This document shows positions 24,504 to 33,401 of a DNA stretch of 64,000 bases, piece after piece; position 1 is the first letter of the stretch; each line of letters opens with the position of its first letter. Origin of the DNA: Lacinutrix sp. 5H-3-7-4 (lineage in GTDB: Bacteria; Bacteroidota; Bacteroidia; Flavobacteriales; Flavobacteriaceae); contig NC_015638.1 of NCBI RefSeq assembly GCF_000211855.2, forward strand, positions 3,135,001-3,199,000, written 5' to 3'. A program made the position numbers and the translations under genes. The notes under the pieces are model-generated. The model saw only the letters and a program-made list of their open reading frames with translations. It made no database searches and was not told where the DNA came from.

Positions 24504-26111
24504 ATGCTAACTAAAAAAGACAAAGAACTTTTAAGAGGAAATATTTTTAGACATTTAGACGGTATCGCAATAGCCACAACAACTTATGCACTGCATAAAA
24601 ATGGTGTTTTACAATACTTATTAGATTATAAAATAGTAACGCTTACCAAAATCACCTCTCATTTTAATGCTAACGAGGGTTATTTAAATGTTGCTTTGAG
24701 ATTACTTTGTTCTCAAGGTTGGCTAAACCAAAATGTAGACAATGAAAAAGACATTGTATCTTTCTCTATAAATGAAAAAAGCAAACAAGCATTTTCTTAT
24801 GCACATATTTACAAAGATGCTGTAACCATATTAAATTACGCTGTAAAGTTTCCTGAAGAACGTATTGGTAGCGATGCCTTTTTAGCTCTAGAACGTGTGT
24901 TTAATAAGTATAGAGATAATTTTGGCCTTAAAAACACTAAAAGTAATACTGTAGAATATCAAATATTAAAACACATTGAAGGTTGTATTACAGCTCCTAT
25001 TACTGTATTATTAGGTGTTAACGGTTTGTTCCATAAATATTTTATGGAAGCTTCTTTTACTGCAGAAGAGTACCATAAAGATCCAGAAAGTTTTAAAAAG
25101 ATTTTAGATTTCCTTACAGATTTAGGATGGTTTAAAAAGAAAAATGAAACTTACCAATTTACAGACGAAGGCTTATTTTTTGCAAAACGAGCATCGGCTT
25201 ATGGCGTAACCGTTTCTTATTTACCAACATTTTTAAAATTAGACGAGTTACTATTTGGTAACCCTAAAATTCTTAAAAATGATGATCCAGAAACTACCGA
25301 AAAACATGTACATAGAGAAATGAATGTTTGGGGAAGTGGTGGCGCTCATTCTACATATTTTAAAGTAATAGATCAAGTTATTATAGAGTTATTTAATAAA
25401 CCTATAGATGAGCAACCTAAAGGTATTTTAGATATGGGCTGTGGTAATGGTGCTTTTATACAACATATATTTGATGTTATAGAACACCAAACTTTACGTG
25501 GTAAAATGCTTGAAGAGCATCCATTATTACTTGTAGGTGCAGACTTTAACAAAGCTGCTTTAAAAGTAACTAGAGCGAACCTTATTAAAGCAGATATTTG
25601 GGCAAAAGTTATTTGGGGAGACATTGGTAGACCAGATCTATTAGCTAAAGATTTAAAAGAAGATTATAATATTGAGCTAAGCGATTTATTAAATGTTCGA
25701 ACCTTTTTAGACCATAATCGTATTTGGGAAACACCAAAAAAACCAACAAATCGTGTAAGTAATTCTTGTGGTGCTTTTGCATATCAAGGTCAACGAATAA
25801 GCAATAACCTAGTTGAAGATTCTTTACTAGAACATTTACAAAAATGGAAACCATTTGTAGAAAAATTTGGCTTATTAATTATAGAGTTACACACTATAAA
25901 ACCAACACTAACAGCTAATAATATTGGAAAAACAGCATCTACTGCTTACGATGCTACACATGGTTATAGTGACCAATATATTCTTGAAGTAGATGTGTTT
26001 AATAAAATTGCACAAGAAGCAGGTTTAAATCAAGATCCTAAATATTTTTCAAAATTTCCTAATAACGATTTAGCAACGGTAAGCATAAACTTATTAAAGG
26101 GAAAAAAATGA
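24504..26111 (+). CDS. Class I SAM-dependent methyltransferase with N-terminal winged-helix-like regions
   Basis: The 535-residue protein carries the SAM-binding motif GILDMGCGNGAFIQHIFDV (about residue 308), with VGADFNKAALKVTRANL as motif II and WAKVIWGDIG as motif III. The first 250 residues contain two helical segments that look like winged-helix folds of O-methyltransferase dimerisation domains (KITSHFNANEGYLNVALRLL; TAEEYHKDPESFKKILDFL). Substrate unknown; a secondary-metabolite-type or lipid substrate is possible. Its TGA stop overlaps the ATG of the next gene, so the two are translationally coupled. Confidence 0.85.
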   Translation: MLTKKDKELLRGNIFRHLDGIAIATTTYALHKNGVLQYLLDYKIVTLTKITSHFNANEGYLNVALRLLCSQGWLNQNVDNEKDIVSFSINEKSKQAFSYAHIYKDAVTILNYAVKFPEERIGSDAFLALERVFNKYRDNFGLKNTKSNTVEYQILKHIEGCITAPITVLLGVNGLFHKYFMEASFTAEEYHKDPESFKKILDFLTDLGWFKKKNETYQFTDEGLFFAKRASAYGVTVSYLPTFLKLDELLFGNPKILKNDDPETTEKHVHREMNVWGSGGAHSTYFKVIDQVIIELFNKPIDEQPKGILDMGCGNGAFIQHIFDVIEHQTLRGKMLEEHPLLLVGADFNKAALKVTRANLIKADIWAKVIWGDIGRPDLLAKDLKEDYNIELSDLLNVRTFLDHNRIWETPKKPTNRVSNSCGAFAYQGQRISNNLVEDSLLEHLQKWKPFVEKFGLLIIELHTIKPTLTANNIGKTASTAYDATHGYSDQYILEVDVFNKIAQEAGLNQDPKYFSKFPNNDLATVSINLLKGKK

Positions 26112-26596
26112 TTCATTTAATAGTTGGAAATACTGGTGCAGGAAAAACAACTTACGCTCACAAACTTAAGGAAGAAAATAAAGGCATAATTTTTTCTATA
26201 GATAAATGGAATAACATTTTATTTATGCCAGACAAAACAAAAGAAGATAAACTTGATTGGATGTTAGAAAGAATATCCAGAAGCGAAACACTAATGATGC
26301 TTTATATTTTGCAATTAGAAGATAATAGTGTGGATTCTATTTTAGATTTAGGCTTCTCTAAATTTAAACATCGCGAAAAGTTTAGAAATTTTGCTGCTAA
26401 GCATAATATTAAATATCAATTACACTTTTTAGACAGCTCTAAACAAATTAGAGAAAACCGCATTTTAAAAAGGAATGCAGACAAAGGCATTACTTACGAG
26501 TTTAATGTAAAGCAAGAAGATTTTGAATTTATGGAAACATGGTTTGAGCCGCCTAATTCTAGTGAGTTAAAAAGTGCCATCCATATTAAAGCATAA
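26108..26596 (+). CDS. P-loop kinase-like ATP-binding protein (zeta/AAA_33 type)
   Basis: The 162-residue protein starts MIHLIVGNTGAGKTTYAHKL, a Walker A GNTGAGKTT. FSIDKWNNILF resembles the Asp of small-molecule kinases in the AAA_33/zeta-toxin-like group, and RENRILKRNADKGITYEF is a lid-like Arg segment. It is likely to phosphorylate a small molecule. The start overlaps the methyltransferase stop by four bases (ATGA), so the pair probably works together. A strong terminator follows at 26597-26627. Confidence 0.85.
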   Translation: MIHLIVGNTGAGKTTYAHKLKEENKGIIFSIDKWNNILFMPDKTKEDKLDWMLERISRSETLMMLYILQLEDNSVDSILDLGFSKFKHREKFRNFAAKHNIKYQLHFLDSSKQIRENRILKRNADKGITYEFNVKQEDFEFMETWFEPPNSSELKSAIHIKA

Positions 26597-26627
26597 AAAA
26601 AGCCTGCACTTGCAGGCTTTTTTTATC
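26597..26627. terminator. Rho-independent terminator shared by convergent genes
   Basis: AAAAAAAGCCTGCA-CT-TGCAGGCTTTTTTT: an 8-pair AGCCTGCA stem with A and T runs on both sides, so it can work in both directions. Confidence 0.9.
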
Positions 26628-26642
26628 TAATTTTAAATTTAA

Positions 26643-27479
26643 TTAAGACTTTAAAAAATCCATTAAAATAGAATTTAACTCTTCCTTATGCGTAATATTT
26701 AAACCATGTGGCGCACCTTCTATAATTTTATAAGTAGAATTAGCTATACCTTTTGCTGCTTGCTCTGCAGATGTTCCTATTGGTACTGTATTATCTTCAT
26801 CGCCATGCACAATTAAAGTTGGAACTTTTACATTTTTTAATTCTGGTCTAAAATCTGTATGCATCCAAGCTAAAGCTGCTTGAATTGTACCTCTTGGCGA
26901 AGCATGAGAAGCCACTATAAAATCGTAATCTAAAACAGCTTGACTAATACGTCCTTCTTTTTTAGTTTCATCAAAATTATAAAACCCTTTATGAAAATCT
27001 TTTAAAAAGCCAACGCGATCATTTTCTAAAGCATTTTGTATGTCTTTAAGTGCAGATTCTGGTACACCTGCTTCATTATCCTCCTTTTGTTTTACTAACG
27101 GGACAATAGAAGAAATTAGTGCCGCTTTAGCAATTTTACTATCTCCATATTCTGTTAGGTAACGTACTACTTCGCCGCCACCCATAGAGAAACCAACTAT
27201 AATAGTGTCTTTAAGTTTTAAATCTTCAATAATTGCATTTAAATCACTAGCTAAAGAAGAATAATCATATCCATCCCAAGGTGCAGAAGATATACCAAAA
27301 CCTCTTCTATCGTAAGAGATACAACGGTAACCGGCTTCTACAATTTTCCAAACCTGGTGCTCCCAGGATTTTCTGCTTAGTGGCCAACCATGAATTAATA
27401 TTACAGGTTGTCCTTTACCGTAATCTTCATAAAATATATCTACTTGTTCTGTACTTTTTTTGTTTGAAATAAATGGCAT
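26643..27479 (-). CDS. Alpha/beta hydrolase, non-haem haloperoxidase/esterase type
   Basis: The 278-residue protein has an oxyanion region LIHGWPLSRKSWE, a nucleophile elbow GFSMGGGEV (Ser about 101), Asp in VHGDEDNTVP and His in EGAPHGLNITH. YDRRGFGISS is the typical strand-4 loop of the chloroperoxidase/arylesterase (perhydrolase) group. It is cytoplasmic, with no signal peptide. It probably hydrolyses esters; natural substrate unknown. Monocistronic between two terminators or gaps. Confidence 0.9.
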   Translation of the reverse strand: MPFISNKKSTEQVDIFYEDYGKGQPVILIHGWPLSRKSWEHQVWKIVEAGYRCISYDRRGFGISSAPWDGYDYSSLASDLNAIIEDLKLKDTIIVGFSMGGGEVVRYLTEYGDSKIAKAALISSIVPLVKQKEDNEAGVPESALKDIQNALENDRVGFLKDFHKGFYNFDETKKEGRISQAVLDYDFIVASHASPRGTIQAALAWMHTDFRPELKNVKVPTLIVHGDEDNTVPIGTSAEQAAKGIANSTYKIIEGAPHGLNITHKEELNSILMDFLKS

Positions 27480-27652
27480 CTATTAAATTTTTGGTTAATA
27501 TTTTCTTTAAACTGAACTAAAAAATTCAGCAACCAAAAGGTACTTCAATTCTAAAAAAAATACTGTTAAATAATTTTTAATTGTGATAAATTTAAATGTT
27601 ATATTGAAAGCATAAACTAAAAAACAAACCCTTCTTTTTAAAAAGAAAATAT

Positions 27653-28123
27653 ATGAAAGCTGTTTCTGTAGTTACCATTAGAAAAGAGTTAAAACACAAA
27701 AGCAATCAAGAACTTGCCGAGTTATGCCTGCGTTTATCTCGTTTTAAAAAAGAAAATAAAGAGTTATTAACCTATTTGCTTTTTGAAGCAGATAGTGAAG
27801 CTGGTTACATAGAAACTGTAAAGCAAGAAATAGATGAACAGTTTGATTTAATTAATACTAATAGTTTTTTCTACATAAAGAAAAGTGTGCGTAAAATTCT
27901 ACGAAACACTAAAAAATATATTAGATACTCTCTTAATAAGGAAACTGAAGTTGAACTACTACTCTATTTTTGCAAAAAGCTTAAAGCTATGAAACCTTCT
28001 ATATCAAGGAATACAACACTTACAAATCTTTACGATCGTAATATTGAAGCTATCACTAAAAAGGTTTTAAAACTACATGAAGATTTGCAATATGATTATA
28101 ATCTTGAGTTAGAAAATATGTAA
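27653..28123 (+). CDS. Conserved hypothetical protein, helical
   Basis: The 156-residue cytoplasmic protein starts MKAVSVVTIRKELKHKSNQE, then LAELCLRLSRFKKENKELLT. It is mostly charged helices, with KSVRKILRNTKKYIRYSLNKE in the middle. No enzyme motif and no membrane segment. I recognise it as a type common in Flavobacteriaceae but cannot name a family. It is followed 60 bases later by another unknown gene. Confidence 0.75.
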   Translation: MKAVSVVTIRKELKHKSNQELAELCLRLSRFKKENKELLTYLLFEADSEAGYIETVKQEIDEQFDLINTNSFFYIKKSVRKILRNTKKYIRYSLNKETEVELLLYFCKKLKAMKPSISRNTTLTNLYDRNIEAITKKVLKLHEDLQYDYNLELENM

Positions 28124-28183
28124 TGCAAATATTTAGTACGTTTAAAATTTGTTGATAATAATTCCCAAGCAACTGCAAAAAAA

Positions 28184-28609
28184 ATGAAAAGAATCCACTT
28201 TGCGAATTTGAATAAAAAAGGGCGTTGGATTTTACTACCGCTTATTTTAATTGGATTGTTTCTTATAATAAATGGAGTTTTTGATTTTATTGAATTTAAA
28301 AATCCAAAAACCCATAAATATTTGAATACTTTAGGATACGTAATTGTTTTTGGGTTTAGTACGCAAATGTTTTGGTATAAAAATTATATTCAATGGAACA
28401 ACAGAGGTATGTTAATCAAAATCAAATCGTTTTTGGGAAAAAATATAAAATTTAAAGAAATCATATCATCTGAATTGACAAACAAAAAACTAATTTTAAA
28501 AACGGTTTACGGAAATAAAATTGAATTTGACTTGAGCGAGATTGTAGAATCTGACTCGAAAAAATTACATGAGATAATTAGAAAAAAAATGCTTGCCAAC
28601 AATTTATAA
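28184..28609 (+). CDS. Small membrane protein of unknown function
   Basis: The 141-residue protein has two hydrophobic helices (WILLPLILIGLFLIINGVFDF, about 15-35, and YLNTLGYVIVFGFSTQMFWY, about 46-65). A cytoplasmic tail follows (IKSFLGKNIKFKEIISSELT, LKTVYGNKIEFDLSEIVESD). This resembles the layout of the STM3941-family cassette protein at 1350: two helices followed by a small beta domain. Family not established. Its end (GCCAACAATTTATAA) looks a little like an attC R''-L'' start, but no R' partner exists upstream. Confidence 0.75.
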   Translation: MKRIHFANLNKKGRWILLPLILIGLFLIINGVFDFIEFKNPKTHKYLNTLGYVIVFGFSTQMFWYKNYIQWNNRGMLIKIKSFLGKNIKFKEIISSELTNKKLILKTVYGNKIEFDLSEIVESDSKKLHEIIRKKMLANNL

Positions 28610-28620
28610 AAACGCTTGTT

Positions 28621-29754
28621 TTAAAGGTTTTTCCACCATTTAGTGTAGATGTTAGCAGAATCTTTCACCAAAATTTCTTGTCCAATAGTTGGTGTTATAA
28701 CATCTAGATTTAAAGCTTTGGCTTTTTTTGTAACACGTTCTATTGGGTCTGTCCATTCGTGGAGCGCCAATTTAAAACCAGCCCAATGAATTGGCATAAT
28801 TTTTTTGGCTTTAACATCTACTCCAGCCTGCGCTGTTTCTTCAGGCATCATGTGTATATCTGGCCACATTTTATTGTATTGACCGCATTCCATTAATGCC
28901 AAATCAAAAGGACCATATTTTTCTCCAATAGTTTTAAAGTGAGAAGCATAACCGCTATCTCCACTAAAATAAATGTTTTCAGTTTTAGAGCTTATTACCC
29001 ATGAACTCCAAAGTGTACTTTGACCATTATTAAGTTTTCTTCCAGAAAAATGTTGAGCTGGTGTGCAAACTAATTTCAAGTTATCTAATTGTTTGCTTTG
29101 CCACCAATCTAATTCTGAAATTTTATTATTAGGTATTTTCCATGCTTTTAAATGTTCTCCAACACCAAGTGGTACATAAAAATGTTTTGTTTTATCTTTT
29201 AAACTTAGTATTGTTTTATAATCTAAATGATCGTAATGATCATGAGAAAAAATAACAGCATCTATTTCTGGTAGTTTTTCAACTTCTAAAGGAAATTCTT
29301 TGTTAAAGCGATTTGCTCCTAAAATTTCTAATGGCGCAGCAACTTTACCAAACATTGGATCTAAAAGAATATTTTTATTATCTATTTGCAATAAAAAAGA
29401 CGAATGCCCAAACCAAAGCATCCTAGCTTCTCCTTTGTAATTTGCGATAGATGCAGAGTCTATTCTAGTTGCAATTAAATCTGCCTTTGGTCTTCCATTA
29501 GGTACTTTTTTTGTAAAAAAAGTATAAGTAAGTTTCATGGTTTCTAAAAAACTTAATTCTTTAGGAACAGGATTTGTATTTTTAAACTTTCCGTTTTTAT
29601 ACTGTTTAGATTTTGCATAAACAATTTGCTGCTCTTTACTAATGTCTCCTCCAAAACTAGGATAAAAATTTGTTAATAACAGATATGTTATTACAAGCAG
29701 ACTAATAATTACAAGTGTTATTACCATTACATATTTAAGTGTTTTTTTAAACAT
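28621..29754 (-). CDS. MBL-fold metallo-hydrolase (NAPE-PLD/UlaG-like), membrane anchored
   Basis: The 377-residue protein has an N-terminal membrane anchor (YVMVITLVIISLLVITYLLL). The metal-binding motif is FSHDHYDHLD (HxHxDH, about residue 163), with WFGHSSFLLQIDNKNILLDP at the domain start. Later metal ligands are in CTPAQHFSGR, YFSGDSGYASHF and MPIHWAGFKLALHEW. Such proteins act as phosphodiesterases or lactonases; the NAPE-PLD branch cleaves N-acyl-phosphatidylethanolamines. The substrate here is inferred only loosely. The active domain faces the periplasm. Confidence 0.9.
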   Translation of the reverse strand: MFKKTLKYVMVITLVIISLLVITYLLLTNFYPSFGGDISKEQQIVYAKSKQYKNGKFKNTNPVPKELSFLETMKLTYTFFTKKVPNGRPKADLIATRIDSASIANYKGEARMLWFGHSSFLLQIDNKNILLDPMFGKVAAPLEILGANRFNKEFPLEVEKLPEIDAVIFSHDHYDHLDYKTILSLKDKTKHFYVPLGVGEHLKAWKIPNNKISELDWWQSKQLDNLKLVCTPAQHFSGRKLNNGQSTLWSSWVISSKTENIYFSGDSGYASHFKTIGEKYGPFDLALMECGQYNKMWPDIHMMPEETAQAGVDVKAKKIMPIHWAGFKLALHEWTDPIERVTKKAKALNLDVITPTIGQEILVKDSANIYTKWWKNL

Positions 29755-29945
29755 TCTATTTAAATTGGCTCATTATTATTTTATCAAAAATACAATCTTC
29801 CAACCATTTTTTAATAAGCATTGTAACACCATATACTTTATTACTTTAGTTGTGTAATATATTAAGTATCTGTCAATATGGAAATCACTCTTGTAAATAA
29901 TACTATTTTACTCATAATAATCTACATGTTAAAATTTATTACAAA

Positions 29946-29975
29946 AAAAAGCAACCTAATGGCTGCTTTTTTATT
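29946..29975 (-). terminator. Probable terminator downstream of the DJ-1/PfpI gene
   Basis: AAAAAAAGCAaCC-TAAT-GGcTGCTTTTTTA: a stem AAGCA/TGCTT plus CC/GG with one internal mismatch, flanked by A and T runs. Located just after the stop of the minus-strand gene at 29992. Confidence 0.65.
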
Positions 29976-29991
29976 TCGCTCTTTATATCTA

Positions 29992-30552
29992 TTAAGCTAC
30001 TTGCTCTTCATGTTTACCTTCGTAAACTTCCTCTACTAATTTAGAGTTAAAAGCAGGTAAATCGTTTGGATTTCTACTAGTTACTAAACCGCTATCGCAA
30101 ACTACTTCTTCGTCATACCATTTAGCACCTGCATTTTCAATATCGGTTTTTATAGAGTTGTAAGATGTTACTTTTCTACCTTCAAGTACTCCAGCTTCGG
30201 CTAAAAGCCATGGCGCGTGGCATATTGCTCCTACTGGTTTATGATTTTCGAAAAATGATTTTATAAAATCTATAGCATCATCATTCTGCCTTAAAGTATC
30301 TGGGTTTATTACACCTCCAGGCAACATTAATGCATTATAATCTTTTTGCGAAACTTCGCTTAAAGTTTTATCTACTTTATAATTGTTACTCCAATTGCCA
30401 TTATCCCAAGCTTTAATTTCTCCTTTTTCAAGAGAAACTATATGTACATCTGCTCCTGCATCTTCTAAGGCTTTTTTTGGTTCTCTTAATTCGCTTTCCT
30501 CAAATCCATTAGTTGCTAAAATTGCAACGGTCTTTCTATTTAAATTTTCCAT
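29992..30552 (-). CDS. DJ-1/PfpI-family protein (type 1 glutamine amidotransferase-like)
   Basis: The 186-residue protein has VAILATNGFEESELREPKKA, with the conserved Glu of the family. The nucleophile elbow is GAICHAPWLLAEAG (Cys about 112), with the His directly after it. It fits the PfpI/YhbO/YraA branch, whose members act on glycated proteins and nucleotides or as stress chaperones; the exact reaction is debated. Cytoplasmic and complete. The gene stands alone with its own terminator. Confidence 0.92.
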   Translation of the reverse strand: MENLNRKTVAILATNGFEESELREPKKALEDAGADVHIVSLEKGEIKAWDNGNWSNNYKVDKTLSEVSQKDYNALMLPGGVINPDTLRQNDDAIDFIKSFFENHKPVGAICHAPWLLAEAGVLEGRKVTSYNSIKTDIENAGAKWYDEEVVCDSGLVTSRNPNDLPAFNSKLVEEVYEGKHEEQVA

Positions 30553-30726
30553 TGTTAGTGTTTTAAGATTAATAATTTGTTTACTCGAAGATACTATGAT
30601 TAAAGGCTTTTATAAGAATTTGAAGCTTGCTTTAACTTCAATTTAGCACGAGATGTTAACGAAATAATCTCAAGTGTTAATTTAAAAATAAAACGTTAAT
30701 AAAATTAAGATTAGAAACGAGAAAGG

Positions 30727-31731
30727 TTAATTTAAAATTCTTACCAACAACTCTTTTAATAAATCTTTTTGCGGCACTGCATTGGCATTTACACCTTTGC
30801 TTTTAACATCAAACTCACGTAAAGTAGCAACAATACCACTTACTTTACGCATAGGAAAATTACGTGCAGCATCTAAATATTCGCTTACAAAGTATGGGTT
30901 TACACGCAATGCAGAAGCTACGCTTCGTGGAGACTTATCATTCATACCATGTAATTGCAATAATTGAGAAAAGAAATTATAAAGTAGCGAAACAGTTACA
31001 ACCATTGGGTTGTCTTTTGGGTTATCACCAAAATAGGTTATAATTTTAAATGCTTTTGCATCATTGCGGGCACCAATAGCTTTACGTAGTTCGAAATTAT
31101 TATAATCTTTACTAATACCTATATTTTCTTCTATATGCGATGGTGTAATTTCTGAACCTTCAGGAAGTACTATTTGAAGTTTTTCTAGTTCATTATTAAT
31201 TTTAGCAAGATTAGTACCTAAAAATTCAACAAGCATTTGCGAAGCCTTTGGAGTAATTTTATAACCTTTTGTAGATAAGGTTCTTCTAATCCAATCTGGT
31301 ACTTGATTATCGTAAAGCTTCTTACTCTCGAAAACAATACCCGATTTTTTAATTGCTTTATAAACAGCCTTACGTTTATCTACAGATTTATATTTGTAAC
31401 ACAAAACCAAAACAGTTGATGGCTGTGGATTTTTAGCATAATCTGATAGTTTGTCTATAGTTCTAGATAAATCTTGTGCTTCTTTAACAACAACTACTTG
31501 CTTATCTGCCATCATAGGAAACCGTTTAGCATTACCAACAATATCTTCGACTGTTACATCACGACCGTATAATACCATTTGGTTAAAACCACGTTCTTCT
31601 TCTGCTAAAACATTGCTTTCAATAAATTCTGAAATTTTATCAATATAATATGCTTCTTCACCCATTAATAAATAAATAGGTGCTAGTTTATTGTTTTTTA
31701 TGTCTGTTACCAGTTGTTTTACTTCGTCCAA
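30727..31731 (-). CDS. holA: DNA polymerase III subunit delta
   Basis: The 334-residue protein starts MDEVKQLVTDIKNNKLAPIY, followed by LLMGEEAYYIDKI, the typical HolA opening. KRFPMMADKQVVVVKEAQDL and KKLYDNQVPDWI match the delta family, and the C-terminal collar contains MVVTVSLLYNFFSQLLQLHG. Delta opens the beta clamp within the clamp-loader complex. Divergent from the HsdR-N-like gene. Confidence 0.93.
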   Translation of the reverse strand: MDEVKQLVTDIKNNKLAPIYLLMGEEAYYIDKISEFIESNVLAEEERGFNQMVLYGRDVTVEDIVGNAKRFPMMADKQVVVVKEAQDLSRTIDKLSDYAKNPQPSTVLVLCYKYKSVDKRKAVYKAIKKSGIVFESKKLYDNQVPDWIRRTLSTKGYKITPKASQMLVEFLGTNLAKINNELEKLQIVLPEGSEITPSHIEENIGISKDYNNFELRKAIGARNDAKAFKIITYFGDNPKDNPMVVTVSLLYNFFSQLLQLHGMNDKSPRSVASALRVNPYFVSEYLDAARNFPMRKVSGIVATLREFDVKSKGVNANAVPQKDLLKELLVRILN

Positions 31732-31848
31732 AGTTATAGCAATTCCAAATTAAAAAATAAAAATTCCAAAATAGAAACTAATAAAAAGCGTTTGTTATTT
31801 GGTATTTAATTGTTGAAGTTTAACTTTGAAAAAACTATAAAACACTGT

Positions 31849-32295
31849 ATGCAAGAGCTTAACTTTCCAAAGTTTTCGTTCCGTTTCAAAAATAGCGAAA
31901 ATAAAGTATCTATATTCGATGCAATTCGTAAAAAATTTGTGATTTTACAACCTGAAGAATGGGTTAGGCAACATTGTGTACAGTATTTAATTGATGTAAA
32001 AGGCTACCCTAAATCGTTAATTAATGTAGAAAAAGAACTAAAAATCAATGATTTAAAAAAAAGGTATGATATTGTTGTTTTTAATACAAACGGAAGCATA
32101 CATTTAATTGTAGAGTGTAAAGCACCAAAAATAAAAATTAGCCAGTCTACTTTTGATCAAGTTGCCCGTTATAACTTGGCATTAAACGCAACATATTTAA
32201 TGGTAACAAACGGTTTAAACCATTATTATTGCATGATGGATTTTGAAGCAGAAAAATATAATTTTCTTCAAGATATCCCAGATTTTAAGCATTAA
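31849..32295 (+). CDS. Stand-alone Type I restriction HsdR N-terminal-like nuclease-fold protein
   Basis: The protein begins MQELNFPKFSFRFKNSENKV and contains FDAIRKKFVILQPEEWVRQH, RYDIVVFNTNG and LIVECKAPKIKISQSTFDQV. D in RYDIVVF and E-x-K in VECKAP form a PD-(D/E)xK nuclease-like centre, as in HSDR_N_2 proteins. These short genes are common next to holA in Flavobacteriaceae and are not part of an R-M operon. I chose ATG at 31849; TTG at 31810 gives a 13-residue extension unlike the homologues I remember. Function unknown, perhaps DNA metabolism. Confidence 0.85.
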   Translation: MQELNFPKFSFRFKNSENKVSIFDAIRKKFVILQPEEWVRQHCVQYLIDVKGYPKSLINVEKELKINDLKKRYDIVVFNTNGSIHLIVECKAPKIKISQSTFDQVARYNLALNATYLMVTNGLNHYYCMMDFEAEKYNFLQDIPDFKH

Positions 32296-32319
32296 AATTT
32301 AATACATAACAATAAAAAT

Positions 32320-33309
32320 TTGAAAATAGCAGTCGTTATATTAAACTGGAATGGTAAAAAACTTCTTGAAACCTTTTTACCTTCTATTATAGCATATTCA
32401 AAAGAAGCAACCATTTATGTTGCAGATAACGCATCAAGTGATGATTCTTTAGCATTTGTTGAAAATAATTTTACCACAGTAAAAATTATAAAAAATAAGG
32501 AGAATGGTGGTTATGCTAAAGGTTATAATGACGCACTAAAAGATTTAAAAGAAGACATTTTTTGCCTAATAAATAGCGATATAGAAGTTACGGAGCAGTG
32601 GCTAACTCCAATTATACAAACTTTTAAAAACGAAGAAAACACAGCAATTATCCAGCCCAAAATATTAGATTATAAAAATAAATCTTATTTTGAATACGCT
32701 GGTGCAGCAGGTGGTTTTATAGATAAATTTGGTTATCCATTTTGCCGAGGTCGTATTTTCAATACTATAGAAAAAGATTTAGGGCAATACAATAACAATA
32801 CAAAGATTTTATGGGCAACTGGTGCTTGCTTTTTTATTAGAAGAAACGTGTTTAACAGCTTAAATGGTTTTGATGAATCGTTTTTTGCTCACATGGAAGA
32901 GATAGATTTATGCTGGCGTGCTTATAACCAAGACTTTGAAACTAAATATATTTGGAATTCTACTGTATATCATGTTGGAGGCGCTACTTTAAATGCTGTA
33001 AATCCTAAAAAAACATATTTAAACTTTAGAAATAGTTTAGCAACTTTAACAAAAAATGCTTCAGGTAACTTATTTATACTAATATTAGTACGGTTAACTC
33101 TAGATGGGTTTGCTGCAATTAAATTTTTATTAGAACTAAAACCTGCTCATATCTTAGCTATTTTAAAAGCACATTTTGCCTTTTACTCTAGACTTCCTAA
33201 GCTTTTAAAAGAACGAAAATCACTACAACAAAAAAGACTTTACTTTAAACAAAAATCTATTGTATGGTCTTATTTTATTGATAATAAGAAGTTATTTTCA
33301 GATTTATAA
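32320..33309 (+). CDS. Glycosyltransferase family 2 protein
   Basis: The 329-residue GT-A enzyme opens KIAVVILNWNGKKLLETFLP, followed by VADNASSDDSLAFVENN and a DxD-type metal site in CLINSDIEV. The acceptor-side region WATGACFFIRRNVFNSLNGF, then DESFFAHMEEIDLCWRAY, matches rhamnosyltransferase-like GT2 members. It probably adds a sugar to a cell-surface glycan using a nucleotide sugar. A C-terminal hydrophobic patch (FILILVRLTLDGFAAIKFLL) may attach it to the membrane. The start is TTG at 32320. Confidence 0.9.
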   Translation: MKIAVVILNWNGKKLLETFLPSIIAYSKEATIYVADNASSDDSLAFVENNFTTVKIIKNKENGGYAKGYNDALKDLKEDIFCLINSDIEVTEQWLTPIIQTFKNEENTAIIQPKILDYKNKSYFEYAGAAGGFIDKFGYPFCRGRIFNTIEKDLGQYNNNTKILWATGACFFIRRNVFNSLNGFDESFFAHMEEIDLCWRAYNQDFETKYIWNSTVYHVGGATLNAVNPKKTYLNFRNSLATLTKNASGNLFILILVRLTLDGFAAIKFLLELKPAHILAILKAHFAFYSRLPKLLKERKSLQQKRLYFKQKSIVWSYFIDNKKLFSDL

Positions 33310-33401
33310 TTTTTTAGCAAAAGTTTTGTTAATGCTTCTTTTAACATTTTAAAATTAGCTACTTTTGAAGCGTTATAATTTAATTTTATTACAAAACAAC
33401 T

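Noticed and set aside
28124-28620. A solitary integron cassette around the gene at 28184
   Set aside because: The post-gene GCCAACAATTTATAA resembles R''-L'', but there is no complementary GTTGGC start and no attC body.
31849-32295. A Type I restriction system at this locus
   Set aside because: Only the small HsdR-N-like domain is present, next to holA, with no HsdM or HsdS.
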